A stretch of DNA of 64,000 nt from JAUZRW01 sp964549915 (GTDB lineage: Bacteria > Chloroflexota > Anaerolineae > Aggregatilineales > Phototrophicaceae): NCBI GenBank assembly GCA_964549915.1, contig CAZJWX010000005.1, forward strand, positions 1 through 64,000, written 5' to 3'. Below are positions 28,151 through 35,697 of the stretch, piece after piece. Positions within the stretch are counted from its first letter, which is position 1, and every line of letters starts with the position of its first letter. Below the pieces are notes generated by a model that worked only from the letters and a program-made list of their open reading frames with translations, did no database searches and was not told the DNA's origin. The position numbers and the translations under genes are program-made.

Positions 28151-30013
28151 ATGGCAACAGGTTCTCTTCCCAATGTAGCACCCCCGCCCCGGACGGGCGG
28201 CATCAACCCCTGGTTGATCCGGCTGCCGATTCTGTTGTTCACCGGGGCGCTGCTGGTGGCCTTCGTGTTGGCCTTGTTCTTTCTGGCATTCCAGATGCGC
28301 TATCAGGAGCGAGTCTATCCCGGCGTTTCCACAATGGGTATCCCGCTGGGCAATATGACGCAGGAGGAAGCCGTCGCCGCGTTAGAAGAGGAATTTGACT
28401 ATGGTGCGCAAACCGTCTTCACCCTGCGCGACGGAGAGCGCTTCTGGCAGTTGACGGCGGCTGATCTGGGCGTGGAATTCGATGCGGAGGCGACGGCAGA
28501 GGCTGCCTTCGCCATCGGGCACAGCGACAACCTGCCGCTTGATCTCGCTGCCCAGGCCAACGCCTGGTTCGTGGGGCGCACTGTCTCGCCGATCATCACC
28601 TACGATCAGAACGTGGCGATACAACAGTTGCAGGCCATCGCTGAGGAGATCAATCAAGCGCCGATGAACGCCTCGCTTGCGCTGGATGGGACAACCGTCA
28701 TCAGCAACGAGGGGCAGCCAGGGCGCACGTTGGATGTCGCTGCCACACTCGCTACCCTGGAAGATCGCATCATGCGCCTGGAATCGGGCGCGGAGATCCC
28801 CCTGGTCATTCAAGAGACGCTGCCCGTCGTGCCCACCGTCGCACAGACGCGCCAGCGGGTCGAGGCGGCGCTTTCCGGCCCGCTGACTCTGGTTGCCACA
28901 GACGAAGGCGGCGCACAGCTTGGCCCCTGGACGGTCAGCACGGAGCAAATCGCACAGCTCTTGCGCATCACGCTGCTGAGCAATGCAGACGGCACTCAGC
29001 GCTACGAAGTGGATATTGATATGACGGCTTTCGCGGGCTTCCTCAATGAACTGGCACCGGGCTTGATCACCCCCGCACTCGATGGTCGCTTCGACTTCAA
29101 TCCGACGACAGGGCAGCTCAACGTCCTGCAACCGGCGGTCAGCGGACGTACCCTGAACGTCGAGCAGACGCTGGCGCGGCTGGAAGAGGGCGTCTTCACG
29201 GCGGAGAATCGCATTGTGCCGATGGCCTTCGATTACACGCTGCCGCGCTACCACAACCAGATTACGGCGGCGGAACTGGGTATCTTCGAACTGGTCGCTG
29301 AATCGACCACGTATTACCAGGGTAGCAGCGCCAACCGTCGCCACAATATCGCGGTCGGTGCCAGCCGTTTGAATGGCGTCATCATCGGCCCTGGCGAAGA
29401 GTTTTCCTTCAACTATTACATCGGCGAGATCAGCGCGGAGAATGACTTTGTGGAAGGGCTGGTCATCTTCGGCGGGCGCACAGTCAATGGGCTGGGCGGC
29501 GGCATCTGCCAGGTGAGCACGACCATATACCGCGCGGCCTTCACGGGCGGATTCGCCATCACCGAACGTAATTCGCACGGCTACCGCGTCGGCTACTACG
29601 AATTGGGCGGGGCACCGCCGGGGCTGGATGCCGCCATCTGGCAGCCAGAGCGCGACTTCAAATTCCAGAACAACACGCCCTATCACATCCTGATCGAAGC
29701 CGATATGCTGCCAGCGGATAATGCCCTGCAAATTCGCATTTACAGCACGCAGCACTGGCAGACTGAACTGGAAGACCCCATCATCCGCAACCTGGAACCC
29801 GCACCGCCGCCGCTGTATGAAGCCAATTCGGATTTGCAGCCGGGCGAGGTTCTACAGGTCGATTTTGCTGCTGAAGGTGCGGACGTGACGATCTATCGCA
29901 ATGTCTACGACATGCAGGGCAACCTGGTGCTGGAAGATTACGCTTACACGCACTACGTCCCCTGGCAGGCGATTTATCAGGTTGCGCCGGGCGATTCGCG
30001 GTTGGGGAGTTAG
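28151..30013 (+). CDS. VanW-family envelope protein
   Basis: A 620-residue protein with one N-terminal membrane anchor (residues 25-50). Outside it are two repeated YoaR-like peptidoglycan-binding regions (about 65-200 and 215-340) and then the VanW domain (about 375-520), seen from GASRLNGVIIGPGEEFSFN and GGGICQVSTTIYRAA. The family occurs in vancomycin operons and in many Gram-positive and Chloroflexota envelopes; its biochemical role is unresolved. A C-terminal extension of about 90 residues follows. The ATG at 28151 begins with a short cytoplasmic segment. The PPC-protein gene follows 8 bases later. Confidence 0.88.
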   Translation: MATGSLPNVAPPPRTGGINPWLIRLPILLFTGALLVAFVLALFFLAFQMRYQERVYPGVSTMGIPLGNMTQEEAVAALEEEFDYGAQTVFTLRDGERFWQLTAADLGVEFDAEATAEAAFAIGHSDNLPLDLAAQANAWFVGRTVSPIITYDQNVAIQQLQAIAEEINQAPMNASLALDGTTVISNEGQPGRTLDVAATLATLEDRIMRLESGAEIPLVIQETLPVVPTVAQTRQRVEAALSGPLTLVATDEGGAQLGPWTVSTEQIAQLLRITLLSNADGTQRYEVDIDMTAFAGFLNELAPGLITPALDGRFDFNPTTGQLNVLQPAVSGRTLNVEQTLARLEEGVFTAENRIVPMAFDYTLPRYHNQITAAELGIFELVAESTTYYQGSSANRRHNIAVGASRLNGVIIGPGEEFSFNYYIGEISAENDFVEGLVIFGGRTVNGLGGGICQVSTTIYRAAFTGGFAITERNSHGYRVGYYELGGAPPGLDAAIWQPERDFKFQNNTPYHILIEADMLPADNALQIRIYSTQHWQTELEDPIIRNLEPAPPPLYEANSDLQPGEVLQVDFAAEGADVTIYRNVYDMQGNLVLEDYAYTHYVPWQAIYQVAPGDSRLGS

Positions 30014-30021
30014 TTGCAACG

Positions 30022-30852
30022 ATGAGATTTCGAAGGCGTCCGGGGAAAACGCAGTTCCAGCGGAATTCAAGGCAAGCCATGGCCTGGGGGGGGCAGTCTG
30101 GGGGCGGGGTGGTCTTCGTTGCGCTGCTCCTGCTCATATTCGCCCCGATCCATGCTCAGGAAGACGCTCCGCTTCTCATCCCCGACGAACCGCAGACCGT
30201 CACCCTCAGCGCTGAAGCGCCTGTGGTGCTGCATTACGAGGCAGAGGGCGGCGAAGTGGTCACTATCATCGCCGAAGCAATGGCGGATGACGAATCCAGG
30301 CCGGATACGGTGTTGGCGCTGATCGCCCCGGATGATACGCAGATGGCCTACAACGACAATACGCGGTCAGAAGATGATGGCCTGCTGACCGATGCGCAGT
30401 TGCAGAATGTGCGGCTACCCGTCGCAGGAACCTATCGTGTGGTCGTGGATAGCTTCAATGGCGTGACTGAAGGAGAAGCCGAGGTGCGCCTGACGCAGGT
30501 CGATCCCTTCGCCGTGCAGGTCGAGGACTCGGACGATGGGCAGGTGGTGCGCTTCGTGCTGCCAATGGATGTGGCTTTTTCCTTCGCTTTCACGGTCGCT
30601 GCCGGGTCACGCTGGACGATCACAGCGCGGGATACCGCTGGCAGCCGCGATCCTTACTTGCGGGTGCTGGATGAAGAGGGCGCAGAAATCACCCGCAACG
30701 ACGATCATGGCACGCCGAATCTGGGGCTGGATGTCTTCGACGCGCAGATCAACGGCTGGGTGGCTCCGCAGGATGGCACCTATACCGTACAGGTCAGCGA
30801 TGTGTTGGGGTGTCCCGGAGAATTCGTGCTGACGATTCTGCCGCTGGACTGA
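30022..30852 (+). CDS. Secreted protein with PPC-like beta domains
   Basis: A 276-residue exported protein: basic N-terminus, hydrophobic segment VVFVALLLLIFA, cleavage near HAQ. Two pre-peptidase C-terminal-like beta domains follow, about 50-155 and 165-270, each with the YRVVVDSF-type closing strand and Asp-rich loops (ARDTAGSRDPYLRVLDEEG) that often bind calcium. No catalytic domain is attached. A start at ATG 30079 is possible but leaves a weak basic region. It is co-transcribed with the VanW gene, so it probably works at the cell surface. Confidence 0.7.
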   Translation: MRFRRRPGKTQFQRNSRQAMAWGGQSGGGVVFVALLLLIFAPIHAQEDAPLLIPDEPQTVTLSAEAPVVLHYEAEGGEVVTIIAEAMADDESRPDTVLALIAPDDTQMAYNDNTRSEDDGLLTDAQLQNVRLPVAGTYRVVVDSFNGVTEGEAEVRLTQVDPFAVQVEDSDDGQVVRFVLPMDVAFSFAFTVAAGSRWTITARDTAGSRDPYLRVLDEEGAEITRNDDHGTPNLGLDVFDAQINGWVAPQDGTYTVQVSDVLGCPGEFVLTILPLD

Positions 30853-30869
30853 TGTTTCAAGTGTCGGTC

Positions 30870-31760
30870 TCAAACGTCAGCTTGTTTTTTGTGCTGCATG
30901 AATTCGTCAATGAAGCCGCCGTGCTCTGTGGCGATCAAGACCCCGGCCTGCTTGCTGATGACCAGTTCTCCCAGGTGCTTCACAAGCTGGTTGATCTGCT
31001 GGCGCATGATCATCATCACATCTTCCCAGACGACATCCGACGGCAGGCTGGCTTCGCGCAGGTCGCGCGTGCTTTCCAGGTAGGCCATTGCGGGTTCGAC
31101 TTCCGGGAAGACCAGGGCGCTGGGCAAATCATGGCGCACAACGGCGTAAAAATAGCGCGAGAGCACCCGCGTGCCATTTTCCAGGGCGAAGCGGTCGCTG
31201 GGCAGTTCTGGCGCACGCACCTGTGCCGCCCCGCCCCGAGTCAGCAGCACGATGGCACGGCGCATCAGCACCTGCATTTCTGGCATGGTGTTGATGCTGT
31301 TAGCCGCGATCACCAACTGCCCGTTCGGACGCAGCACCCGCGCCAATTCTGTGACGGCAGCTTCGACATCCTCCACATGGTAGAGCATGTGATTCGCCAT
31401 GACGACATCAAATGAGGCATCGGCGAAGGGCAGTTGCTGGGCATCGCTCTGCATCAGCGTCGCGCTATCGCCATAGCCCGTATGCCCTTGTAGCATCACA
31501 TTGACGAGGTCAATCCCGACGTAGCGCACATCGGGGTGCTGTTCAATCAATTTGTCGTAGTATAGGCCAGTGCCGCAGCCCACATCCAGCACAGTCTCGC
31601 TGCCGTGCCAGCTAACGCGCTCCAGCACCCAGTCCGCAAAACTGCGGTCAGGCACGGTGTACCTCGCATGGGTCTCCTGGCGAATGCGAAGATGTTCGTC
31701 TGTTGCGTAGTGCCGCCGCACAATCTGCTCAGGGTTTTCGGAATTCATTACCATATCCAT
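30870..31760 (-). CDS. Class I SAM-dependent methyltransferase
   Basis: A 296-residue enzyme of the Methyltransf_11/25 type. SAM motif I VLDVGCGTG is at residues 57-65, the acidic ribose-binding residue is in YVGIDLV, and the post-motif DAQQLPFADASFDVV is typical. Motif IV region ANHMLYHVEDVE resembles small-molecule methylases. A C-terminal extension of about 100 residues may bind the substrate. Starts at 31760 and 31748 are both possible. No pathway partner lies next to it. Confidence 0.87.
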   Translation of the reverse strand: MDMVMNSENPEQIVRRHYATDEHLRIRQETHARYTVPDRSFADWVLERVSWHGSETVLDVGCGTGLYYDKLIEQHPDVRYVGIDLVNVMLQGHTGYGDSATLMQSDAQQLPFADASFDVVMANHMLYHVEDVEAAVTELARVLRPNGQLVIAANSINTMPEMQVLMRRAIVLLTRGGAAQVRAPELPSDRFALENGTRVLSRYFYAVVRHDLPSALVFPEVEPAMAYLESTRDLREASLPSDVVWEDVMMIMRQQINQLVKHLGELVISKQAGVLIATEHGGFIDEFMQHKKQADV

Positions 31761-31846
31761 CTCGTCGGTGGGACAATCCCACTGCCTATACCGTTCACTT
31801 TACTATACTACCGGAATTGCTGTACGCAAACTCATGAGACTGTGAT

Positions 31847-33022
31847 TCAAGGCTGGGGCATGTGGTCATTTTCTGCCAGCCACGCCGCCAAATCTGCCGC
31901 GAGTGCCGCATTTCCCGCCGGGTTCAGGTGCATGTCATCGCGGAAATAGAGCGCTTCGCCCGCCAGTGCTCGTTCGCGCAGCGCCGGGGTCGCATCGTAG
32001 CAGATCAGCCCCAGTTCGTCGCAAAGCGCCAGCATCGATTCGCGTGCGGAAGCCAGCGTTGCAATGGCCTCTTGGCCCATCATTGGCGCGGTGATATGCG
32101 CGTAGACTTCCTCGCGCGTCGGAATCAGCACGATCACCAGCCTTCCGTCCCAGGATTGCACCAGAGTTCGCGCCTCGGCGAAGGCATCCGCCGACATCTC
32201 ATAGCCGATCTGGTTCGGCTCTTGCGACATATCCAGCGCGTTCAATTCGTATGCACCACCAAATTGCAGCACCTGATTCTCGCCGTAGGCTGCGCGATAC
32301 GGTTTGACGAAATCGGGGTCAACCTCGCCCCGGAAGTAACCTGTCGCCAACGTATCCAGCACGGCAACCAGGGCGCTGTTGCGGCGCAGCCAATCGTAGA
32401 ACGTAGGCGGCGCTATGGCAGGAGTTTCTGCTGGCAGGGCTTCGATTTCGTCGCGGAAGACGGCGAGTTGGTAATCGTCGTTGAAGTCATTGCCGAAGAA
32501 CTGCCAGATCACCAGCGGCGGTTCCCACGCGCTGGCGAAGTCCTGGGCGATGCGCAGGTGGCTGCGCGTCCCCGTAACAGGTTGGCTCAGGTTGACGATC
32601 CCCAGGTCAGTCTCGGCTGCGAGTTGATCCACCCAGCAGTCGTCACGTTCGACGAAGCATAGGCCGAAGCTGTCGCCGACGACGACGGCATCCACGCGGA
32701 AATTGACGGGATCCGTGCGGAAGCCAATGCCCGCGCCCTCCCAGGGTTCGTTGGTGGAGAGGCGGAAGGATACGGACGGACTCCCGTATTGCAGCGAATC
32801 GTCCAATCCGGGGCGCAGGGCATAGCGATGATCGCGGTTATCCTGCCATGCAGGCTGCCAATCTTCGGCGTAGGTCTCGCCCGTCGTCACCCAACGCGCC
32901 GCCACCGCCAATCCTTCCGGCAGCAGTGGGGTCGCCAATCGCAGCCCAATTTCCAGCAGCAGCAGAACCACCACCAGATTGACCAGAATCAGACCACCTA
33001 CGCGCAACATTCGCTTCATCAA
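31847..33022 (-). CDS. Membrane-anchored SGNH-fold protein
   Basis: A 391-residue protein with a single N-terminal membrane helix (about 8-28) and an extracytoplasmic SGNH/GDSL hydrolase fold. Block I is AVVVGDSFGLC, where Ser is the nucleophile, block III GND is seen in FFGNDFNDD, and the C-terminal catalytic Asp-x-x-His pair is in FRDDMHLNPAGN. These are the residues used by O-acetyl esterases and transferases of surface glycans (AlgX/AlgJ-like). No acetyl-donor membrane protein (MBOAT) lies nearby, so hydrolase rather than transferase activity is favoured. Confidence 0.8.
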   Translation of the reverse strand: MMKRMLRVGGLILVNLVVVLLLLEIGLRLATPLLPEGLAVAARWVTTGETYAEDWQPAWQDNRDHRYALRPGLDDSLQYGSPSVSFRLSTNEPWEGAGIGFRTDPVNFRVDAVVVGDSFGLCFVERDDCWVDQLAAETDLGIVNLSQPVTGTRSHLRIAQDFASAWEPPLVIWQFFGNDFNDDYQLAVFRDEIEALPAETPAIAPPTFYDWLRRNSALVAVLDTLATGYFRGEVDPDFVKPYRAAYGENQVLQFGGAYELNALDMSQEPNQIGYEMSADAFAEARTLVQSWDGRLVIVLIPTREEVYAHITAPMMGQEAIATLASARESMLALCDELGLICYDATPALRERALAGEALYFRDDMHLNPAGNAALAADLAAWLAENDHMPQP

Positions 33023-33204
33023 TAGCTCTCGCTTCCGCTCATCAGCAATGCGGGCACCAGTATAGAGGTTGTGAAGATGGTTGTCAGCGGGGGAGAGCGG
33101 TTGAGCGTCCTATGCCCGATCCGCCTCTCTACGAGATTTTTGCGCCAGCGATGGGCTGCCTGTGCTATTCTGAGAGGCCAAGCGTAGTTTCCAGGGAGCA
33201 TCAG

Positions 33205-33753
33205 ATGATCGAGGCTCTGTTTTCACTTCCCCTCTGGTTGTTGGCAGCTTCCCTGCCAGGAATTGTCTTCGCGATCCCGAGTCTGGTTCCGGTGCTGCGC
33301 CGCCGTGCCAAACAGTCTCCCGCTTGGCGGCGCGGCGTCCGCTACGGATTGAGCGTCACCAGCCTCATCACGATGTTTTTGCTCACGACATGGCTCTATG
33401 CCTCGATTGATGTCGTCTTCTACAGCGTCTTCGGCTGGCAGCAGCCGGAACCGCGGTACGTCTGCACACCGCCGGACGGTGGTGCTTGCCCGTTGGGCGG
33501 GGTAGCGCTGGAAAATGAAGACGCTGTACGGCGCGAACTGTGGGTGTGGCATCTGCTGCCGCCCTTCATTGAGGGTTGTTTTCTAAGAGATGCGGATGCG
33601 TGCGCCATCGCTGACCAGATCGCGGAAGGTAATTCGGGAGATCGCTGGGTGCGCTATGGTTTTTCGTGGCTCTCCGCGTTGTCTTCTGCGCTAATGACCT
33701 TCTGGCTGGTCGGGCGTGCCACACTGCCAGATCGCAAGCGGAAGGCGGATTGA
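33205..33753 (+). CDS. Small membrane protein of unknown function
   Basis: 182 residues with three hydrophobic segments: about 5-30, 48-78 and 160-177. The external loop between segments two and three contains Cys (YVCTPPDGGACP and EGCFLRDADACA), probably disulfide-bonded. The ATG at 33205 has GGGAG six bases upstream, so I use it instead of an in-frame upstream start. I do not recognise the family. It is divergent from the SGNH gene and convergent with the P450 gene. Confidence 0.65.
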   Translation: MIEALFSLPLWLLAASLPGIVFAIPSLVPVLRRRAKQSPAWRRGVRYGLSVTSLITMFLLTTWLYASIDVVFYSVFGWQQPEPRYVCTPPDGGACPLGGVALENEDAVRRELWVWHLLPPFIEGCFLRDADACAIADQIAEGNSGDRWVRYGFSWLSALSSALMTFWLVGRATLPDRKRKAD

Positions 33754-33759
33754 GTCGCG

Positions 33760-33785
33760 GGGGCAGCTCGTCGCTGAGCCGCCCC
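33760..33785. terminator. Hairpin between convergent genes
   Basis: GGGGC-A-GCTC, six-base loop, GAGC-C-GCCCC: two paired blocks with symmetric one-base mismatch. It sits 7 bases after one stop and 14 before the other. There is no T-run, so it may serve as a stabilising hairpin or weak bidirectional terminator. Confidence 0.4.
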
Positions 33786-33798
33786 ATGCAAGCGTGTC

Positions 33799-35019
33799 TC
33801 AGCGATAAGTGACCGGGAGCTTCTTCAGCCCGTGTATCAGCAAGCTGCTGTTCCATTCCAGGTCGTCTACTGCGGCGGCGTTGAGTTGAATCCCCGGATA
33901 ACGTTCCAGCAGGGCGTTGATCGCAATCGAGCCTTCCATGCGTGCAAGCGGCGCCCCCAGGCAATAGTGGATCCCGTGCCCAAAGGCCACATGTGGATTG
34001 GGGTCGCGGGTGATGTCGAAAGTGTCGGGATTCTCAAAGACGGCGGGATCGCGATTGGCTGCCAGCAGGGCGGGCAGCACCACATCGCCTTCGGGGATCG
34101 TCACGCCGCCGATTTCGACATCCTGTGAGGCGAAGGCCCAGATGGGCGTCTCGACGGGGCCGTTATAGCGCAGCATCTCTTCAACGGCAGTGCGGATCAA
34201 CGTGGGATCGCCTTGTAGCTTCTGCATCTGGTCGGGATGCTGCATCAGCGCCAATGTGCCATTGCCGATCAAATTGACGGTGGTTTCGTGCCCGGCGACC
34301 AGCAGCAAGAAGACCATTGAGAGCAGTTCCAGATGTTCCAGCTTGTCGCCCGCTTCTTCGGCACGCACCAGGGCGCTGAGGATGTCTCCCTTATCTTCTG
34401 CGCGGCGCTCTTCGATCAGTTCATTGACGTACTGCACGAATTCCATCACCGCAAGCTGGCCTGCCATCTCATCCATGCCGAAGAGCAGCGTGCGTGTCCA
34501 CTCGCGGAATTTGTCGCGCATTTCGATGTGCACGCCCAACATCTCGGCAATCACCGTAATCGGCAGCGGGAAGGCGAAATCGTCCAGCAAATCGCCGGAT
34601 TTCTTCTCGCCGATGCCGTCCAGCAGGTCGCTGGCAATCTGCTGAATGCGTGGTTCCAGGTCGCGCACGCGCCCGGGCGTGAAGCCCTTGTGTACCAGGC
34701 TTCGCAGCCGGGTGTGGTCAGGCGGGTCAGTGGCCAGCAGATGATGGTTGATGGCTTCCCAGACCGGGTCGGGATTCTCGGCGACATAGCGATAGGCGTG
34801 TTCGGGCTTCAGATTCTTGCGCGCATCCTTCACGAAGCGTTGGTCGCGCAGCACAGCAACCACATCCTCATAGCGTGTGAAAAACCAGAAGGTATTCCCC
34901 GAAATGGGGCCTGTCGCGCTGTAGATCGGATCATGCTGGCGCATCTGGGCGTACATGGCCTGTGGGTTAGCGCGAGTCGCCGGGTCGAAAATGGGATAGG
35001 TGCGAACCTCAGTCGTCAT
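33799..35019 (-). CDS. Cytochrome P450
   Basis: A 406-residue soluble P450 with all canonical parts: I-helix AGHETT at 242-247, ExxR at 281-284 (EMLR), and the haem loop AFGHGIHYCLG with Cys 353. The N-terminal PIFDPATRANP is typical of the CYP107/CYP109-like bacterial branch, but I cannot name the subfamily or substrate. Unlike the P450 at 19229 its I-helix acid (Glu 245) is intact. Redox partners are not encoded nearby. Confidence 0.92.
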   Translation of the reverse strand: MTTEVRTYPIFDPATRANPQAMYAQMRQHDPIYSATGPISGNTFWFFTRYEDVVAVLRDQRFVKDARKNLKPEHAYRYVAENPDPVWEAINHHLLATDPPDHTRLRSLVHKGFTPGRVRDLEPRIQQIASDLLDGIGEKKSGDLLDDFAFPLPITVIAEMLGVHIEMRDKFREWTRTLLFGMDEMAGQLAVMEFVQYVNELIEERRAEDKGDILSALVRAEEAGDKLEHLELLSMVFLLLVAGHETTVNLIGNGTLALMQHPDQMQKLQGDPTLIRTAVEEMLRYNGPVETPIWAFASQDVEIGGVTIPEGDVVLPALLAANRDPAVFENPDTFDITRDPNPHVAFGHGIHYCLGAPLARMEGSIAINALLERYPGIQLNAAAVDDLEWNSSLLIHGLKKLPVTYR

Positions 35020-35063
35020 GCAGGATTTGCCTCACTTCGTAGACACTGTGTAGCTGCACTCTA

Positions 35064-35094
35064 CTATACGTGCGAAATGGCGAAAGGGTTCAAT
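35064..35094 (-). promoter_or_regulatory. Promoter for the P450 gene at 33799
   Basis: On the minus strand TTGAAC (35094-35089) and TATAGT (35069-35064) are separated by 19 bases, about 45 bases before the ATG at 35019. Confidence 0.45.
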
Positions 35095-35697
35095 CGGGCA
35101 GAGGCAGCAGTTCATTAGCGCAAGCCCTATGAGTGAATGCGCTGTGGAACAATCCAAAAAAGGCCATGAAAAACCAGGATAGCCCGGACGGGCGTGTTAG
35201 GGATTCATCAATTTCGAAATGTATCGGTTGACCCGCGCCGCGAAACCCGGTATGGTAGGTACACCGCAACATCAATTGTGGAGCAAACGAATGGTACGCA
35301 GAATAACTCCCACAATTCAGATTCCGGGCAGCGTGGTGGCCCGCTCTTTCCTTGCGTAGGCGAATGCCGCGCACCTCCTTATGAGTCTCTCCAATTCAAC
35401 CCATGATCCAGCCCCGTAGTACGCTGATGCGTGTTACAATCGGGCGCTGATTTTTTGGCGTATTTTGAAAGCATTATCCCCTTCCGCCCTGCTACGCAGG
35501 TCACTTCCCCCTTTGCAATATAGGCATGCAATAGGGGAGGAAAAAGGCGTGGATTAGCCCCGTCCCGAATGCATTGGGGAGGCGGGTAGGGATGAATTAT
35601 GCGATGCGCTCCGTTCTGCAAGATCTGTAGAGATGACCGAACGCAATCCATCGAGAACATGCAATCGAGAAAATACAGAGGAGAGAAAGCAAAACCC
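35095..35697 (+). promoter_or_regulatory. leuS promoter and long structured leader
   Basis: TACAAT at 35435-35440 is a plausible -10 box, giving a leader of about 250 bases. Between 35471 and 35602 three pairing regions follow one another: GCATTATCCCCTTCCGCC with the right arm ending GGATGAATTATGC (35581-35602); CTTCCCCCTTTGCA (35504-35517) with TGCAATAGGGGAGG (35527-35540); and CCCGTCCC with GGGAGGCGGG around GAATGCATT (35559-35586). No T-box sequence is present. A 12-codon frame starting at 35592 contains two Leu codons. The part from 35095 to 35430 shows no gene. Confidence 0.45.

Noticed and set aside
35471..35602. T-box riboswitch before leuS
   Set aside because: The conserved AGGGTGGNACCGCG core is absent, although stems are present.
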